The notes beneath the pieces were generated by a model. It saw nothing but the letters and a program-made list of their open reading frames with translations. It ran no database searches and was not told the DNA's origin. 64,000 bases of DNA from Sclerotinia nivalis (taxonomy: Eukaryota > Ascomycota > Leotiomycetes > Helotiales > Sclerotiniaceae). Shown in pieces: positions 19,722 to 31,345 of the stretch. The position numbers and the translations under genes were made by a program. The stretch spans positions 1,364,001 to 1,428,000 of the forward strand of contig JAPEIS010000010.1 of assembly GCA_029531795.1 (NCBI GenBank), in the 5' to 3' direction. Position 1 is the stretch's first letter. Every line of letters begins with the position of its first letter.

Positions 19722-21194
19722 ATGACGGAATCAACACTTTATACCGGCAAGTCCATCACGGAGACGTTAGCTGCGGAACTCCTTGCCATGATCTGCGAGT
19801 ACCTTCCTCGAGAAGACCTGATTTGTTTTCGATTGACAAGCAAATTATGCGCAGATGTTGCGTCAAAATGTCTTTTTCGCGATCTGCATGTCATGTTTAC
19901 AAAGAAGAGCTTTGAAAACCTGTTGAATGTATCAAAACGACCAGGTCTTTCGAAGCACGTCAGAAGCTTATATTACGAGCCACGCATGCTACGCGATGTC
20001 GAGGTATCTGTGTTTAAGTCCAGAGTAATGAGTTCTGTAAAAGGAGATGATGTTACAAGACAAGAGGCTTTTGAAGAAGAGTGGAAGGCATACCGCCGTA
20101 TCATTGACAGCGCGTCATTCATGAAGGCTAATTGTTATGACTTCTTTGCCCTTGCCCAAGCCCTACAAAACTTTCAAAATCTCAAATGTATTAATGTGAA
20201 TAGTGATGGACCTGATTCCCATCCAGCTTTTCATGAACGCTTTTCGACCGAAGACATTTATTTCGAAATATACGCTACTGCACATGATAAAGAGGACGTT
20301 AAGTCTCGAGCTTTACAAACCATTATTACTGCTGTTGGCCTAGCAGGTATAGAATTAAACACCCTCATTGCTACAGTCATTCCCCCAAGCTTTTTCGCCT
20401 CGGTCTTTAACGATGGCCACAATCGTGTTATTCAAATAGCTCCGCACCTCAAGCGCATGGACATATCGTTTTCTCTTGACTTCTTGGACAGAGTTTCTCC
20501 TCCTATCGCTTCAGGCATACATAATTTTTTAAGTCCCGCCGTGAATCTTGAGACACTCCGAGTCGCCATGGATCCAGAATGTCTGCTCGAAGAAGATACT
20601 GTGCCCGCAATATCTTGGGATTCCATAATTGGATCGTTGGTAAAATTGCCGAAATTGCAATCTCTCGAGCTCTGTCACATGTCAGGTACTCATGAATATT
20701 TCTCTAAATTTTTTGAGGATCACGCATCAACGCTTCAGCATTTGTACTTAGAGAGCTTGTCACTGAATGGAGACATTTCTAGATGGGGTAATGTCTTCAC
20801 TACGCTACAGAACCTACCTCTCCGGACCTGCAAGCTCGAAGGTGATTTTTGGAGCGGGAAATTGAATGAAACAGAAGATGTCTATATGTTTGTTAGCATG
20901 GACTTAGATTTCTTTGAAATCTGCTTTGAGCGCTATCCAGAACTATCTTTGCTGCTAAAGTATTTCAGTAAAAATGAGAATATGTTACCGAGTCTGAATG
21001 GGTTGTTGGAAGTTCTCATCGATGATGCTCCTGAACATGCGGGACTCTCAACGCTTACAGCTAGTAGGATTTGGGACATTGCTGTGCGTCAAGTAAAAGG
21101 GGAATTTCGCTACTATAATGCTTTGGGCAATGGTTCTGACGTAGCTGATCCCGATTCTCCTGCTGAAGTTGATATTGATGATGTTACCGGATAG
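19722..21194 (+). CDS. F-box-like protein, 490 aa
   Basis: A single exon. Residues about 10-55 (TETLAAELLAMICEYLPREDLICFRLTSKL, read in two overlapping parts) match an F-box: leaf of ELL..I..YLP..DL...R..SK. The rest is a 430-residue helical/LRR-like region with scattered leucine motifs (LQSLELCHM, LQHLYLESLSLNG, LPLRTCKLEG), typical of fungal F-box proteins with poorly conserved leucine-rich repeats, and ends in an acidic tail (DVADPDSPAEVDIDDVTG). Known: F-box proteins link substrates to SCF ubiquitin ligases through Skp1. The ATG at 19722 in CGCCATGAC was chosen; the frame is open further up to 19668 but only from a GTG. The 5' leader is CT-rich. The substrate is unknown, and the protein may be lineage-specific. 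Confidence 0.8.
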   Translation: MTESTLYTGKSITETLAAELLAMICEYLPREDLICFRLTSKLCADVASKCLFRDLHVMFTKKSFENLLNVSKRPGLSKHVRSLYYEPRMLRDVEVSVFKSRVMSSVKGDDVTRQEAFEEEWKAYRRIIDSASFMKANCYDFFALAQALQNFQNLKCINVNSDGPDSHPAFHERFSTEDIYFEIYATAHDKEDVKSRALQTIITAVGLAGIELNTLIATVIPPSFFASVFNDGHNRVIQIAPHLKRMDISFSLDFLDRVSPPIASGIHNFLSPAVNLETLRVAMDPECLLEEDTVPAISWDSIIGSLVKLPKLQSLELCHMSGTHEYFSKFFEDHASTLQHLYLESLSLNGDISRWGNVFTTLQNLPLRTCKLEGDFWSGKLNETEDVYMFVSMDLDFFEICFERYPELSLLLKYFSKNENMLPSLNGLLEVLIDDAPEHAGLSTLTASRIWDIAVRQVKGEFRYYNALGNGSDVADPDSPAEVDIDDVTG

Positions 21195-22080
21195 TTCGAC
21201 CTCAACAAGAATGATACTGATGACAATGTGGGAGATTTCGAGCATACCGAAGATCAAAACGGAACCTAATCGGAAGCGAGATGATGAGTCTGATCTCAAT
21301 TCAGTTTGACCCGGCACAGATGGATATGATTCTGCCTGATTCCATCTTATCAGTGCGCAGCACAGAATAATCTTGATCTCTAGCTTATGACGAATTCCGC
21401 GGCATCGATGCGCAGGAGAACATGCAAGTTTTTCACGGAAGATAGCTAGCTCTGGTCTGAATCTTCGCTTCTGCATTTTTGTTGTTCAAGATAGTCCATT
21501 TGCTCATTTCCGATTTCGCTCATGCCATTACGATACTAAGGGTTGATATGCACCAGAATAAATGGATATCGATGTCTATCGATGACTTTCAACGACAGGC
21601 CGAGGCCACGATGTATCAGATAATCAATCAATGAACAGAATACACTTCACATCTGCTCCTCCATCAGAACTCCGTGTGTTCCCAGTTGCGTAGGTAATTA
21701 TTTCTTTGAAAAAAAAACCCCCAGTGTGTTCTGCACTTTTTTCCACCTCGATGCGCACTCAGGGACTTTTCTCTGTAGCCCCATCTCTATACCTTCATTT
21801 CCACACCTACCTCCTATCAACCTTCCATCCCACCTCTCCACTGCTTCTCCAAATCAAAACAATGAGTCAATAAGCCCCCGATCCGCCTAACAGACCAACT
21901 AAATGCCAAAATCTCAATGACAAACTTGAGAATCAAACAAAATTCAGCACTTCTCCAACAAAATTTATGAGCTCGGCTATTAACTTTATATCTAACTCTC
22001 TATTTTCCAATTTCCCATTCTAGAGTATAGATTTCGTCTCTCATCTAACATTGCATGCATGCATCCATATTATTTCCCCT

Positions 22081-22102
22081 CCTTTCCTTTCCTTTCCTTT
22101 CC
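22081..22102. repeat. (CCTTT)n microsatellite
   Basis: Four tandem CCTTT units within a pyrimidine-rich stretch. Confidence 0.85.
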
Positions 22103-22492
22103 GTTATATCCCTCTCCCTCCATCATCGTCCTGCATTTCTCTTCGCAAATCTTCTCCTCAACATTCTTATCTCATCTCCCATTTCTCCCAAGTTTCAAAC
22201 TCCAAACTTCCAAATATCACTTACACTCACTTTCTCATCTCTGTCCTCTTCCTCTTCCTCTCCTCTACCCTCCACCCCCGACAGCCCTTTCGAAATCAAA
22301 CTCACAATCGTCCCTTCACCTCTTCTCTCAGTCTCCATCTCAATAGCGAGTCAACACTCAAGATAAGAAACGATTAATTGAATCTTCTGGAATAGAAAGA
22401 TTGATTTCAGGGAGAGGAGAGAGGAGAGAAAGATCAATTTCATAGAAAAGAAGAGAAAGAAGGAAGAAAATAGTATACTGACAATTCATATA

Positions 22493-22532
22493 CAACACAA
22501 CACAATACACAACACAACACAATACACAACAC
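22493..22532. repeat. CAACA/CAATA tandem repeat
   Basis: Alternating ACACAACACAA and TACACAACAC units, about 40 bp in total, followed at 22568-22597 by a separate ATAAACT tandem repeat. Confidence 0.8.
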
Positions 22533-22567
22533 ATTACATTACAATATACCAAAAATGAAATCCAGGA

Positions 22568-22597
22568 CTATAAACTATAAACTATAAACTATAAACT
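22568..22597. repeat. (ACTATAA)n tandem repeat
   Basis: Four copies of a 7-bp unit CTATAAA, perfect. Confidence 0.85.
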
Positions 22598-23206
22598 TGA
22601 AATTTAGAACTTAAAAACTAAACTACCTTCCTTTCTTTATCATCTAAATCAAATCAAACCAAGTACATCCACTTGCGGGATCCAGACCCCGAGACCCCAG
22701 ATTTTTCGATTAGAATAGCCATTGACCATTATCCATTGGCTACTGATTGCGCTTGCATATAAATATTTTCGATACAATTCCAAGTATCGATACATAGGAA
22801 CTAGGAACTATACCATTCCCTCTTTCCTTTCCATTCAGGTTTCAAAGTAAGATCTTACTAAAATCTCCACTCCGGCTACTTCTCACATGTATGGGAAAAA
22901 TGGTCAAACAGAAGGTGATGTGTAATATAACGGGTATCATAAATATATTTTGAATGCTCGGTTCGGTTCAAGAACAAGAAAAGACGTACAATACAGTCAA
23001 GTCCAATGCACTATAATGCAGTGAGTGTCACAAGGAAACGAGGAAGAAGTATCTAGGCTGCTGAATCATCTCACCAACGCCAATCCGATGAGTCCAAGTA
23101 TCCTTGACCAACCATCCAATTCCCATCCAGTGAATTAAAGGTATCGAAAAGTTTCATATCATTATCACCCATAACTTCATTCCATGCCCCACCCTTCTGG
23201 ATATCA

Positions 23207-24379
23207 TCACGAACCCGCTTTATCTCCCTCATGTCCCTCTGGCACATAATTCGTCTCCCCTAACATCCCACTCGGTTGACTTGTCATTGCTGTTTGAGTT
23301 CCCGGTTGTGGTTGTGTCGCTACCGATGGACCTGTAGGCGCAGGCGGTGAAGCGTTTTTGGTTGTCGCGGCATGTAATCTCTGATCTAGCGCTTTAAGCG
23401 CTAGAGCTCTCCTTCTTTCTGCCTCCGCTCTCGCTCCTCCTGGTGTACTTCTTTGTTGTATGAACGAAGATTCTCCTCTACTAGCTGAGACATCTGCCGC
23501 GGAAAATGGTGTGCATATTTTAATTGCTACTAAAGTATTGAAGACGGCGTCTGAGAAGGAAGCGAGGAGGGGTTTGAGAGGACCGGGGAAAAATTCCGCG
23601 AATGCGAAGGTCTCGCTTGCATCGCCGCGAAGGGTAGGCGTCTGATGGGAATCGAGATCTAGGAAGGCGGATTTATAGAAGCGGAGGTAGATCCAGGAGA
23701 TGACGAAGGCCCATGAGACGAGGAAGACAGAAGAGATGCTTAGAAGTTGGAGAAGGGAGAGGGTGAGGATAGTAGAGAAGTGGAGGAGAGGGAATCGAGG
23801 AACGCGAAGGGAGAGAATTCCTTTAAATAAGGTGACGGTATGTGTAGGTATGAGTTGAGAGAAGGCGATTAGGAAGGAGATTTGAAGAGGGATGGTTCCA
23901 TTGATTGAGCTGAGACTTTTGGTAGGTGTTAGTAATTGGACAGATAGACAAGCTTTAGCCAAAAAAAAAGGCAGAATTTGAATAACTCACGTCCAGCTCA
24001 TATCACCAGTGATAGCAAAGAAAAGAACCAAGGTTCCGAATGTAAAAAGGTTAGGAAGAAGAGATGCGACTATAATAAACTTCGTGAATTCCTTGGATGT
24101 CCATGCTCGTTCCAAATATCTTCCTCCATAGAATAAAGTCAATCCAGCTATACCCAACGTAAACACATTATTCTCCACCAATGTAGTTGTCAGGAAGGTC
24201 CAAGGGTATACGAGGGATAATTGAGGTACGAGCGATAGATATGGAACTACTATATGAAGATCTGCTACGGTTTCCTTGTTCCATTGTCTATATCGAATTG
24301 CTGCACTCAAAATGGACTCAGATACTAATGCGATAAGTAGTATCCTCGTCACCGGAGGAATATTCAATCTTGGTGGCAT
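23207..24379 (-). CDS. TMEM115/rhomboid-like multi-pass membrane protein
   Basis: Seen: exons 24379-23991 and 23915-23207 with a 75-bp intron that contains a perfect TACTAAC branch site; 365 aa. The N-terminal two-thirds hold about six hydrophobic helices (VTRILLIALVSESILSAAIR, YPWTFLTTTLVENNVFTLG, LFYGGRYLERAW, FGTLVLFFAIT, then several in exon 2). The C-terminus is a soluble tail with Ala/Arg-rich (RAEAERRRALALKALDQRL) and Pro/Thr/Gln-rich segments. Known: the WGxRxLE-like signature (here YGGRYLERAW) and YPWTFLT match the TMEM115 / DUF1751 family, rhomboid-fold proteins without catalytic Ser-His that sit in the Golgi and affect retrograde traffic and glycosylation. The start at 24379 was preferred over an in-frame ATG 78 bp upstream because family members begin close to the first helix. 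Confidence 0.88.
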
Positions 24380-27300
24380 AATTATGAATGTGTAGAAGTA
24401 CCTTAGAAGGAGTGGTAAATCCTTCCTCCTTGGTAGAGAAATTTGGTAGCTGTGCAAGTAAGTATATCTTCAATAATGAAGCTTTGGGGATTTTCATCAA
24501 GCTTTCCCTTAATAAAAATTAAAGTTGTCATCAAAATTAGTAAGTGTTCGAGGCACAGACCATTAAATTGTTTCGGCCTTGTGAGCAAGAACTTTTTAGC
24601 CTCAAACATAAGGCTGAAGTAAAGATGTCCGGCAGTTTTTGATGTTTTGAAAAATTGTAAGCCACGTGAGGTATGAGGCTGTGGAGATGGACTAAGCTTA
24701 ATTTGGATTTAGTCTCAAAAACTTAGCTGGCTAGAAACATGCCGGGTAGAAATTCCGAAAATGTGGGAGAGAAGCACGATTGGCAGGACAGTTCATCAAG
24801 ATTTTTCGATTTTTAAATTATTTATGCGTGTGATACATACTAGGGGTAGGTAGGTATAGGTATTACCAACTAAATATTCGATGAGAGGAGGAGGCGGTAC
24901 CGGAAAATGCAACCAAAAAGGAAAAAGATAAATCGTTTAATCGTATGTGCGCAAATAATATAGCTGGAAGTTCCACGTACCTGAATTAACCAACATATGC
25001 CAACCTCTGAATAGATACGCGGTGTGGTATTTGTGATATGGTGATGTGGTGATATGGTGAATTGGTGATAATTGATGTGTATGGGTGGGTTCAAGAATAT
25101 AATAAGGTTCTCTTCTCATCAATTGTAATATTTGAACCCCGGGCATGAAATGAACTACTGCTGTGCATCATCATCATCATGCCCAGGCATCAGCATTTTG
25201 GACAAGTATTTAGATAATACCTAGGTAGGTATTCATTCCATTGAGTCGTTCATCATCTTATCAACTAGTACTATATATTTAGTTCGTTTCGTACTTCCGT
25301 CCCTACGTTATTGGTCGAAAATGATGGAGAAAAGCCTTGAAGATAGTGATACCCGAAGCCAGCGTAAAAGTTGTACTACTGTATAGTAGTAAGACTGTAG
25401 AAATTCTCTTGTTACAAGCTTCATCACTAGAGAACCTAATCATTTAAATGGGCACTCAAGAGGTTAAATATGTAGATAGAAATGAAATCTTACTCGGGGA
25501 TGAGACGTTGATCAACAACGGGAACAGGAACAAACTGGTTCTTGTATTCCATGGATCTTTCATCCGAGCTCTCTCTCATTGTTAGAAATATTCATCCTCG
25601 TACCTTACTTTCTTTACCTTACCTTACATGGTAGTATTTCTCTTCAAAAACTAAAAAATAATAACTCTTGGTAATGGGAAAATATATATTTATCTAAAAT
25701 TAAATATTGTCAGGCATTTATTTCTCTTGTCACACACATCTTGCTCGCATATCACTCTTTTACTAACTACCTACTTGCCTCAACAAACAGGTCATCACAA
25801 TGGCCGTCATCCATATCTTTATTGAGGCAAGCAAGCATTTACCATCACGCACCGTACGCCGTTGTACACTTAGGCACATTATTCCAGCTCGCCTATCAAT
25901 TCATGCATCTTGAAAAGTAGGGATGCACGGGGGTATGTTCAGCCAATATTTAAGCCATGAATACGGTAATGGTCTAGAAGAAACACCAACTTTAGCCAGA
26001 TCTCCAACCTCTTTCAGTAATAATTCGACTGACTCCAGGAAATTCCCGTTACTACCTTGAAGGTCAAAGAGTTGGATTTAGTGAAAGCCAAGTATTCAAA
26101 ATCTAGTACATACCGAATCCATCATTCAAAATATTCAGAATTTTTCATCAAGTTCGAATAATATATATAGTTATTAGTATCAGCCAATCAACTCCCATGA
26201 CAATCAATCTCTTGGTTTGCTTTGTCACTTATCCATCTTCTTCATACAATCAACAAAGCGTCGGAGATATTAACAAAGAAGGTAAGACCTGTCAAGGGAA
26301 TGGGAATCTCCAGTTTCATCCATGAACATCAAATGAAGGGTACTCTCTCTCTTCCACTCTCTCTCTCCATTTCTTTGACAATCCTTCCATTCTTCAACCG
26401 GGTTCAAGCCATCACACGCATCTCGATTCTCGATAGGGCAGGACGATCACATTTGTTTCGGCTTGGCTTATTCTTTTCTGTCCGGCCACTTCCTCGTCCC
26501 CTTGAATCCCCGTGTATGAGCCCCTGTTAATTTATTGTAGTAACGGGTGGGTGGTACTCATGCTTGATCAAAAAATCGACATGGGTTTTTTTAGAAAAAA
26601 TAAGTCTTGGATCAAATAATATGTACCGAAGTCCAATAGTACTCCGTAGATGTGGATGTTCATGTGGATGGATTGAAAATGTTCCCTTCTCTTGACTTTC
26701 CCATGCCATGCCATGCCATGGCTTCGTTGTTTTCTGTTTTCCTGCTTGTCATGCACTAAAAATCAATTACTACTAGGTATTAGATATTCCTAACACATCC
26801 ATGCCACCGCTTCTTGTTACCATCTTTAACTTTTTCTTTCCATTCTCAAACATTCTTGCCTTTGCCTTTACCTTTGCCTTTGTGAATTGTGATAAAACAA
26901 CCCGCAATGCTACAGCAGATGAAATCAAATTCCGCAATGAACAATCTTCTGTCTTCTCTAGATAATACATTCAATTCACTCCAAGTATAAACACAGAATT
27001 CTCTCAGTACTACCTACTACTTATTAACCATCAAAAAGAACAGAGTCGAGATACGACTCATACAATTCCGCAATTTTTTGTAGATGAAATGGATGAAATA
27101 CTACTTAGTACTAATTTGGTATTAGTATTCTTTAATAAGATCGTCCCTGTTACGCTTTCACTTTACTTTATCCAATGATTCTTCCTCCCCTGCTTTAATT
27201 CTTTTGGATCTCTCTCCACTTTCCAACCAATCAACTTTTGTCTATGATTTTAATATCGTCCTTAGCTTCTAGCTGCAACGAACAAGTCTCTTTTCTACCC

Positions 27301-27740
27301 ATTCCTCAATCTCGAATTCAACACAGCCCGCAAAAAAACATAACTACAACAACAATAACCTACCTACAAATCATCTACATCAACAACATCACCACTACTC
27401 ATTACCACCACTGCCACCACCACTTCCACTACCACCACCACCACCATCTTCATCACCATCACCTCCTTAACAATCAAAACTCACCGTCCTTACAACATAG
27501 CATCGAGCGCGCAATCATAATATAACCCCCACTCAACCATACAATACGATTCGATTCGATTCAATATCCAATACGATAGATACCCCATACTCAAATCGCT
27601 TTTACTGCATCTACATCTACATTCAACATACGTCAACCTTGAAGCTACACAATCACGAATCAGAGATTTTCCAAATCATCAACATATCGAATTGAAGCAT
27701 TATCTACAACATCTGGCCATCCTCGAATACCAAAATAGCA
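24380..27740. other. Intergenic, 3.4 kb, between divergent TMEM115-like and SIF2 genes
   Basis: No convincing gene. Carries several TACCTAG/CTAGGTA words (24840-24862, 25219-25230, 26773-26781), a 37-codon frame with a strong start context at 25800-25913 (see findings), and a CAC/CCA-rich stretch at 27400-27470 that is probably the 5' leader of the WD40 gene. Other frames here are short, with low-complexity translations. Confidence 0.5.
27404..27470. repeat. CAC/CCA-rich imperfect trinucleotide repeat
   Basis: Imperfect CCA, CAC and TCA units in the likely 5' leader of the LisH-WD40 gene. Confidence 0.6.
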
Positions 27741-30369
27741 ATGACGAAGGAAACTTTAACCTCGGACAAGGTGAATTATTTGATTTGGAAGTACGTGTTT
27801 CCTCGTGATCCGTTCATTCGGTTTTTTTCTTATAAGGTACGGAATGATATTTGAGATTACATTTCGCTAACGGCAATTATTTGTATTGCATTGCAGATAT
27901 TTTTTAGAATCAGGTACGTATAGTTACAATCAGTGCAGTCATTCAAAGGGAAGAAGAGAAGATGGGAAAGAAAAAAGATGAGGATATACTCAATCTCATT
28001 CATTTCTATTTTTCTTTTTTCTTCTTCTCCTTCTTCTTCTTCTTCTTCTTCTTCTTCTCCCTCTTCTTCTTACTTTTTACCTCGGGTATTGAGCCTGAGG
28101 TAACAAAAATGGTACTCGTATTTTCATTGTATGGAGAATCATTGGACTGATCAAATTCTTTCTTTCCTTTCTATTCAGGTTACGAAGAAGCGGCTCGTCA
28201 CCTTTCAAAAGAGTGGGACGTTAAACAGCCAGAACTATTACCATTTGCGCCCCATGTCGGAAAGCATGCACTAGTCTCCGTTTTAAACAAAGGTCTTCTT
28301 TATGATGCATACAATAGAGAAGCATCATGGGTATGTGTCTGTTCTATTTTCTGTTTCAAATTCTTAACTCCTGTATGATTTCTATTGGATTTAATGGATT
28401 TCAAAAATCGCTTGGGTTTTGTGATATTTATTTGTTTTTGCATGTTACATTCATCTAAACTCAGTTCACACTTCATTTCACTACACTTCTTTACTTCATT
28501 ACTTGCTTTCTTTCTTTCTTATTATTCAATCGATTGAAATCGAGAATCAAATGGAACTTTTTTAATTAACATACTTCCTCTTCTAGGCATTTCGACAACA
28601 CCAAGGATTACCTCAAAATGTTTCAGAATTACCGATGGGGGTTTTTGGTCCCTTAGAAACAACAAACAGAACTATACCAATCATTGCTTCGCCTCAGGAA
28701 ACTCCCAACAATAATGAAGACCCAGAAATTGCCCGGAAACATCAATTAGAAGAGGAATCAAATTCAATCTCAAATGGTCCGCCGGGAAAGAAACCCCGAC
28801 TTACCAATGGTTACGAAAATGGAATTTCAAATGGAAGTTCGAATGGAATCTCGAATGGAAATGGAAGTGGGAATGGAAATGGAAGTGTGAATTACTACGA
28901 ATCAGCTTCAACACCCATGGAAATTGATGGTGATCAAAATGGAGATGGTCACGCTTATCCATCACCAGAGCAATTACCATCACCAATTACTGCCACCAAT
29001 GGACCGGAAAAAGGTACCCAATATGATAAAGTTTCAAACCTCAAAACCGAAACAATATATCTAGATTTATTGGACGATAATGTATCGAAATCAACCATTT
29101 TATATCGTTGCGAATGGAATCCAAGAATACCACATTGCTTGGCTGCGGGAGGTACTGATTCATTAGCTCGAATGTGGGACCTTTCACGTACGGTTACTGA
29201 TCAAAGCAATGGAAGTAATACTCTTCCTAATGCTTCCGACATGAATGGGAATGGAAGTTACCCACCATGTACTCATCTTCTCGAACCTCTAGCGCCCCGA
29301 ACGACAATTGTTAATGAGCTTACCTGGTCATCGGATGGGAACCATATTCTTGTCGCTAGTGAGCAATCCGAAGGAACAGCAAATGTTGCTGTTTGGTCTG
29401 TTAAAGGTCAACTATTGCATACCTCTGCTCCAATGGAATCTCCAGTCATTTCAGTGAGATGGAATTTCTCGAATACATTGTTTTTGTCAATTTCTCCAAT
29501 TACAGTTACACCAAATGCTATTGGAACAGCCGTTACCATCACTTCAATGACCGATTTTCGAACTATACAATATACGTTACCGTCGGTGCCTCTTCTCGAA
29601 TACCCATTAGAAGCTTTGTGGATGAGTGATGAGGATTTCATCGTGTACGGGGGCGAATTCCTAGAGATATTTCGAATTACTGATGGAATTGTTGAACATG
29701 TAATGAAACTTGAGCATCGTGACCAGCATCGATTGTCTCATGCCACTTTCGACAGGGTTTCAAAATTACTTGCTACTGGTAGTGAAAGTGGTATGATTGA
29801 TGTAGGTACCTTCAATGTTGATTTTATTTGTTACTAATCTAATTCTCTTAGATATGGGACGAGCATGGTCGTTCTCGAACATTTAATGCGCATACTGGAC
29901 CAATTACCTCCCTTGTATGGCAACCATTACCTCCTAACACAATGAATGAAAATGGTGAAAGATTACTAGCTTCATCGAGTGAAGATGGCGCCATTAGCAT
30001 TTGGAACGCGATATCCTCAGAGCCAAAGCAAAAATGTTCAATGACAATTGATTCAACTAGTATTTTTACAGTTAAATTCACTCCAGATGGTGCATTTATA
30101 GCTGGTGCCACTAGTGATCGAGTTTTCATCTGGAAAGTTGACGATACCTATATTCCTCGAGCAACTTGGAATAGACCACCTGGAAATGGCTGGCAAACAC
30201 CACAATCAAATGAGTCAAATGGAGAAGATGAGTATGTTCTAAGTTGGGATGCGAATGGTCAAAAGTTGGCTTATGGTTGCAGTAGTGTGGTATGTATTCC
30301 GTGTGTGATCATTGTCGGAATTAATGCTAATGATTTGTCCAGTTGGCAATCATCAACTTCAGTCGATGA
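27741..30369 (+). CDS. SIF2: LisH-WD40 co-repressor subunit, SIF2/TBL1 type
   Basis: Seen: six exons (27741-27790, 27897-27913, 28179-28330, 28587-29801, 29852-30289, 30343-30369), introns of 106, 265, 256, 50 and 53 bp; 632 aa. Exons 1-3 join into an N-terminal LisH domain (VNYLIWKYFLESGYEEAARHL) plus the following EFxHPF-like region (KQPELLPFAPHVGK). After a Gly/Asn-rich linker (SNGNGSGNGNGS) come WD40 blades (CLAAGGTDSLARMWDLS; ILVASEQSEGTANVAVWS; LLATGSESGMIDIWDEHG; LLASSSEDGAISIWN; IAGATSDRVFIWKV). Known: Sif2 in yeast (TBL1/TBLR1 in animals) tetramerises by LisH and scaffolds the Set3/SMRT histone-deacetylase complex. The ATG is AGCAATGACG, and the length is in the family range. The last exon adds only LAIINFSR and a stop. 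Orthology within the LisH-WD40 family is likely but was not tested by search. Confidence 0.9.
28010..28073. repeat. (TTC)n pyrimidine tract inside SIF2 intron 2
   Basis: A T/C-only stretch with a long run of CTT/TTC units, well upstream of the CTATTCAG acceptor. Confidence 0.8.
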
Positions 30370-31304
30370 TCTTGGAACAAGATCGTGGTAGATTCAAAAA
30401 TAAAATAAAAGTCGATTGTTGATATTTTCCTCCGTCACTTTGAAAGTAACGAGAGATGATAGAAAGAGACGTCGAGTAAGACTACTTACTATTAGCATGA
30501 TGAAGTAGATGAGATACTTGTCCTTCACAGATGCGGTAGTTGAAATGGTTATAGATAGATCATACATCTCGTCTTATCTACTATAGTAGAGAATCGTCAA
30601 GTCGAAGATATGGAGTTGCAGGGAATAAATGTAGGAGAGGGGTCTGGAGTTTGGCAAACAAGGGCAAAATAAGAAAAGGTCCATTCGGCATAGACTAATG
30701 AATGGCACATGCACACGGGGTCATTCGACATGGATGGATAGGTAGCGGATGGACAGAGGGACGCATCAGGGTACGATTGATGATTATATATGTGTATGAT
30801 AGAAATGTTAGAGAATTGGAGGAACTGGGCGCATCGAGATAAGTAATTTTGAGGTACGGGGGAATGATTGGATAGGAGAAATTTTGGGGGAAGTGGGATG
30901 AGATGGCAAAAGGATTGGGGTTGGTGAAGTGCTTACTTGTAGATTATAATGGATGCATGTGGGGAGATTGGGAGATGAGATAGGGTGGAGAGATAGGAGC
31001 TGGGAGATGACCCGGAGGAGAAAGGAGATGGGGTTTCCGGTGTAACGTCTTGTTACTATAGTTTGTGAAGGTATGAGAGGAGGAGAGATGGGAGGGGAGA
31101 AAGACTGGAGATGGAAAATAAAATGAAATAAAATTCAAAAGGGGGAATGAAAATGAATAGATTTTGAGATGTGTGGTTTGAGAGTGATGATTGTGATGAT
31201 GTGATTGTGGTTGTTGTTATAATTGTAGTGAGTTATCTATCAACCAACCAATCAATCGAATAGCGGACCGAAATAAAGATGTATATAAATAAAGATGTAT
31301 ATAA

Positions 31305-31345
31305 GACGGGATGGGACGGGACGGGATGGGATAGGATGAGATGGG
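31305..31345. repeat. GGGAC/GGGAT pentanucleotide repeat
   Basis: About seven tandem units of GGGAC or GGGAT, drifting into GGATGAGATGGGG. Confidence 0.75.

Larger units (their letters stand above)
21195..23206. other. Intergenic between convergent F-box and TMEM115-like genes
   Basis: Too long for simple 3' flanks of convergent genes. 21700-22380 is strongly pyrimidine-rich on the plus strand and resembles a 5' leader without a following CDS; all three plus frames are open from about 22055 to 22350 because stop codons are rare in such DNA. Microsatellites listed separately. 22600-23200 holds nothing I can name. Confidence 0.45.

Noticed and set aside
22051..22377. Three overlapping plus-strand frames of 95-108 codons
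   Set aside because: Pyrimidine-rich DNA lacks stops in all frames; products are Ser/Pro/Leu/Phe low complexity.
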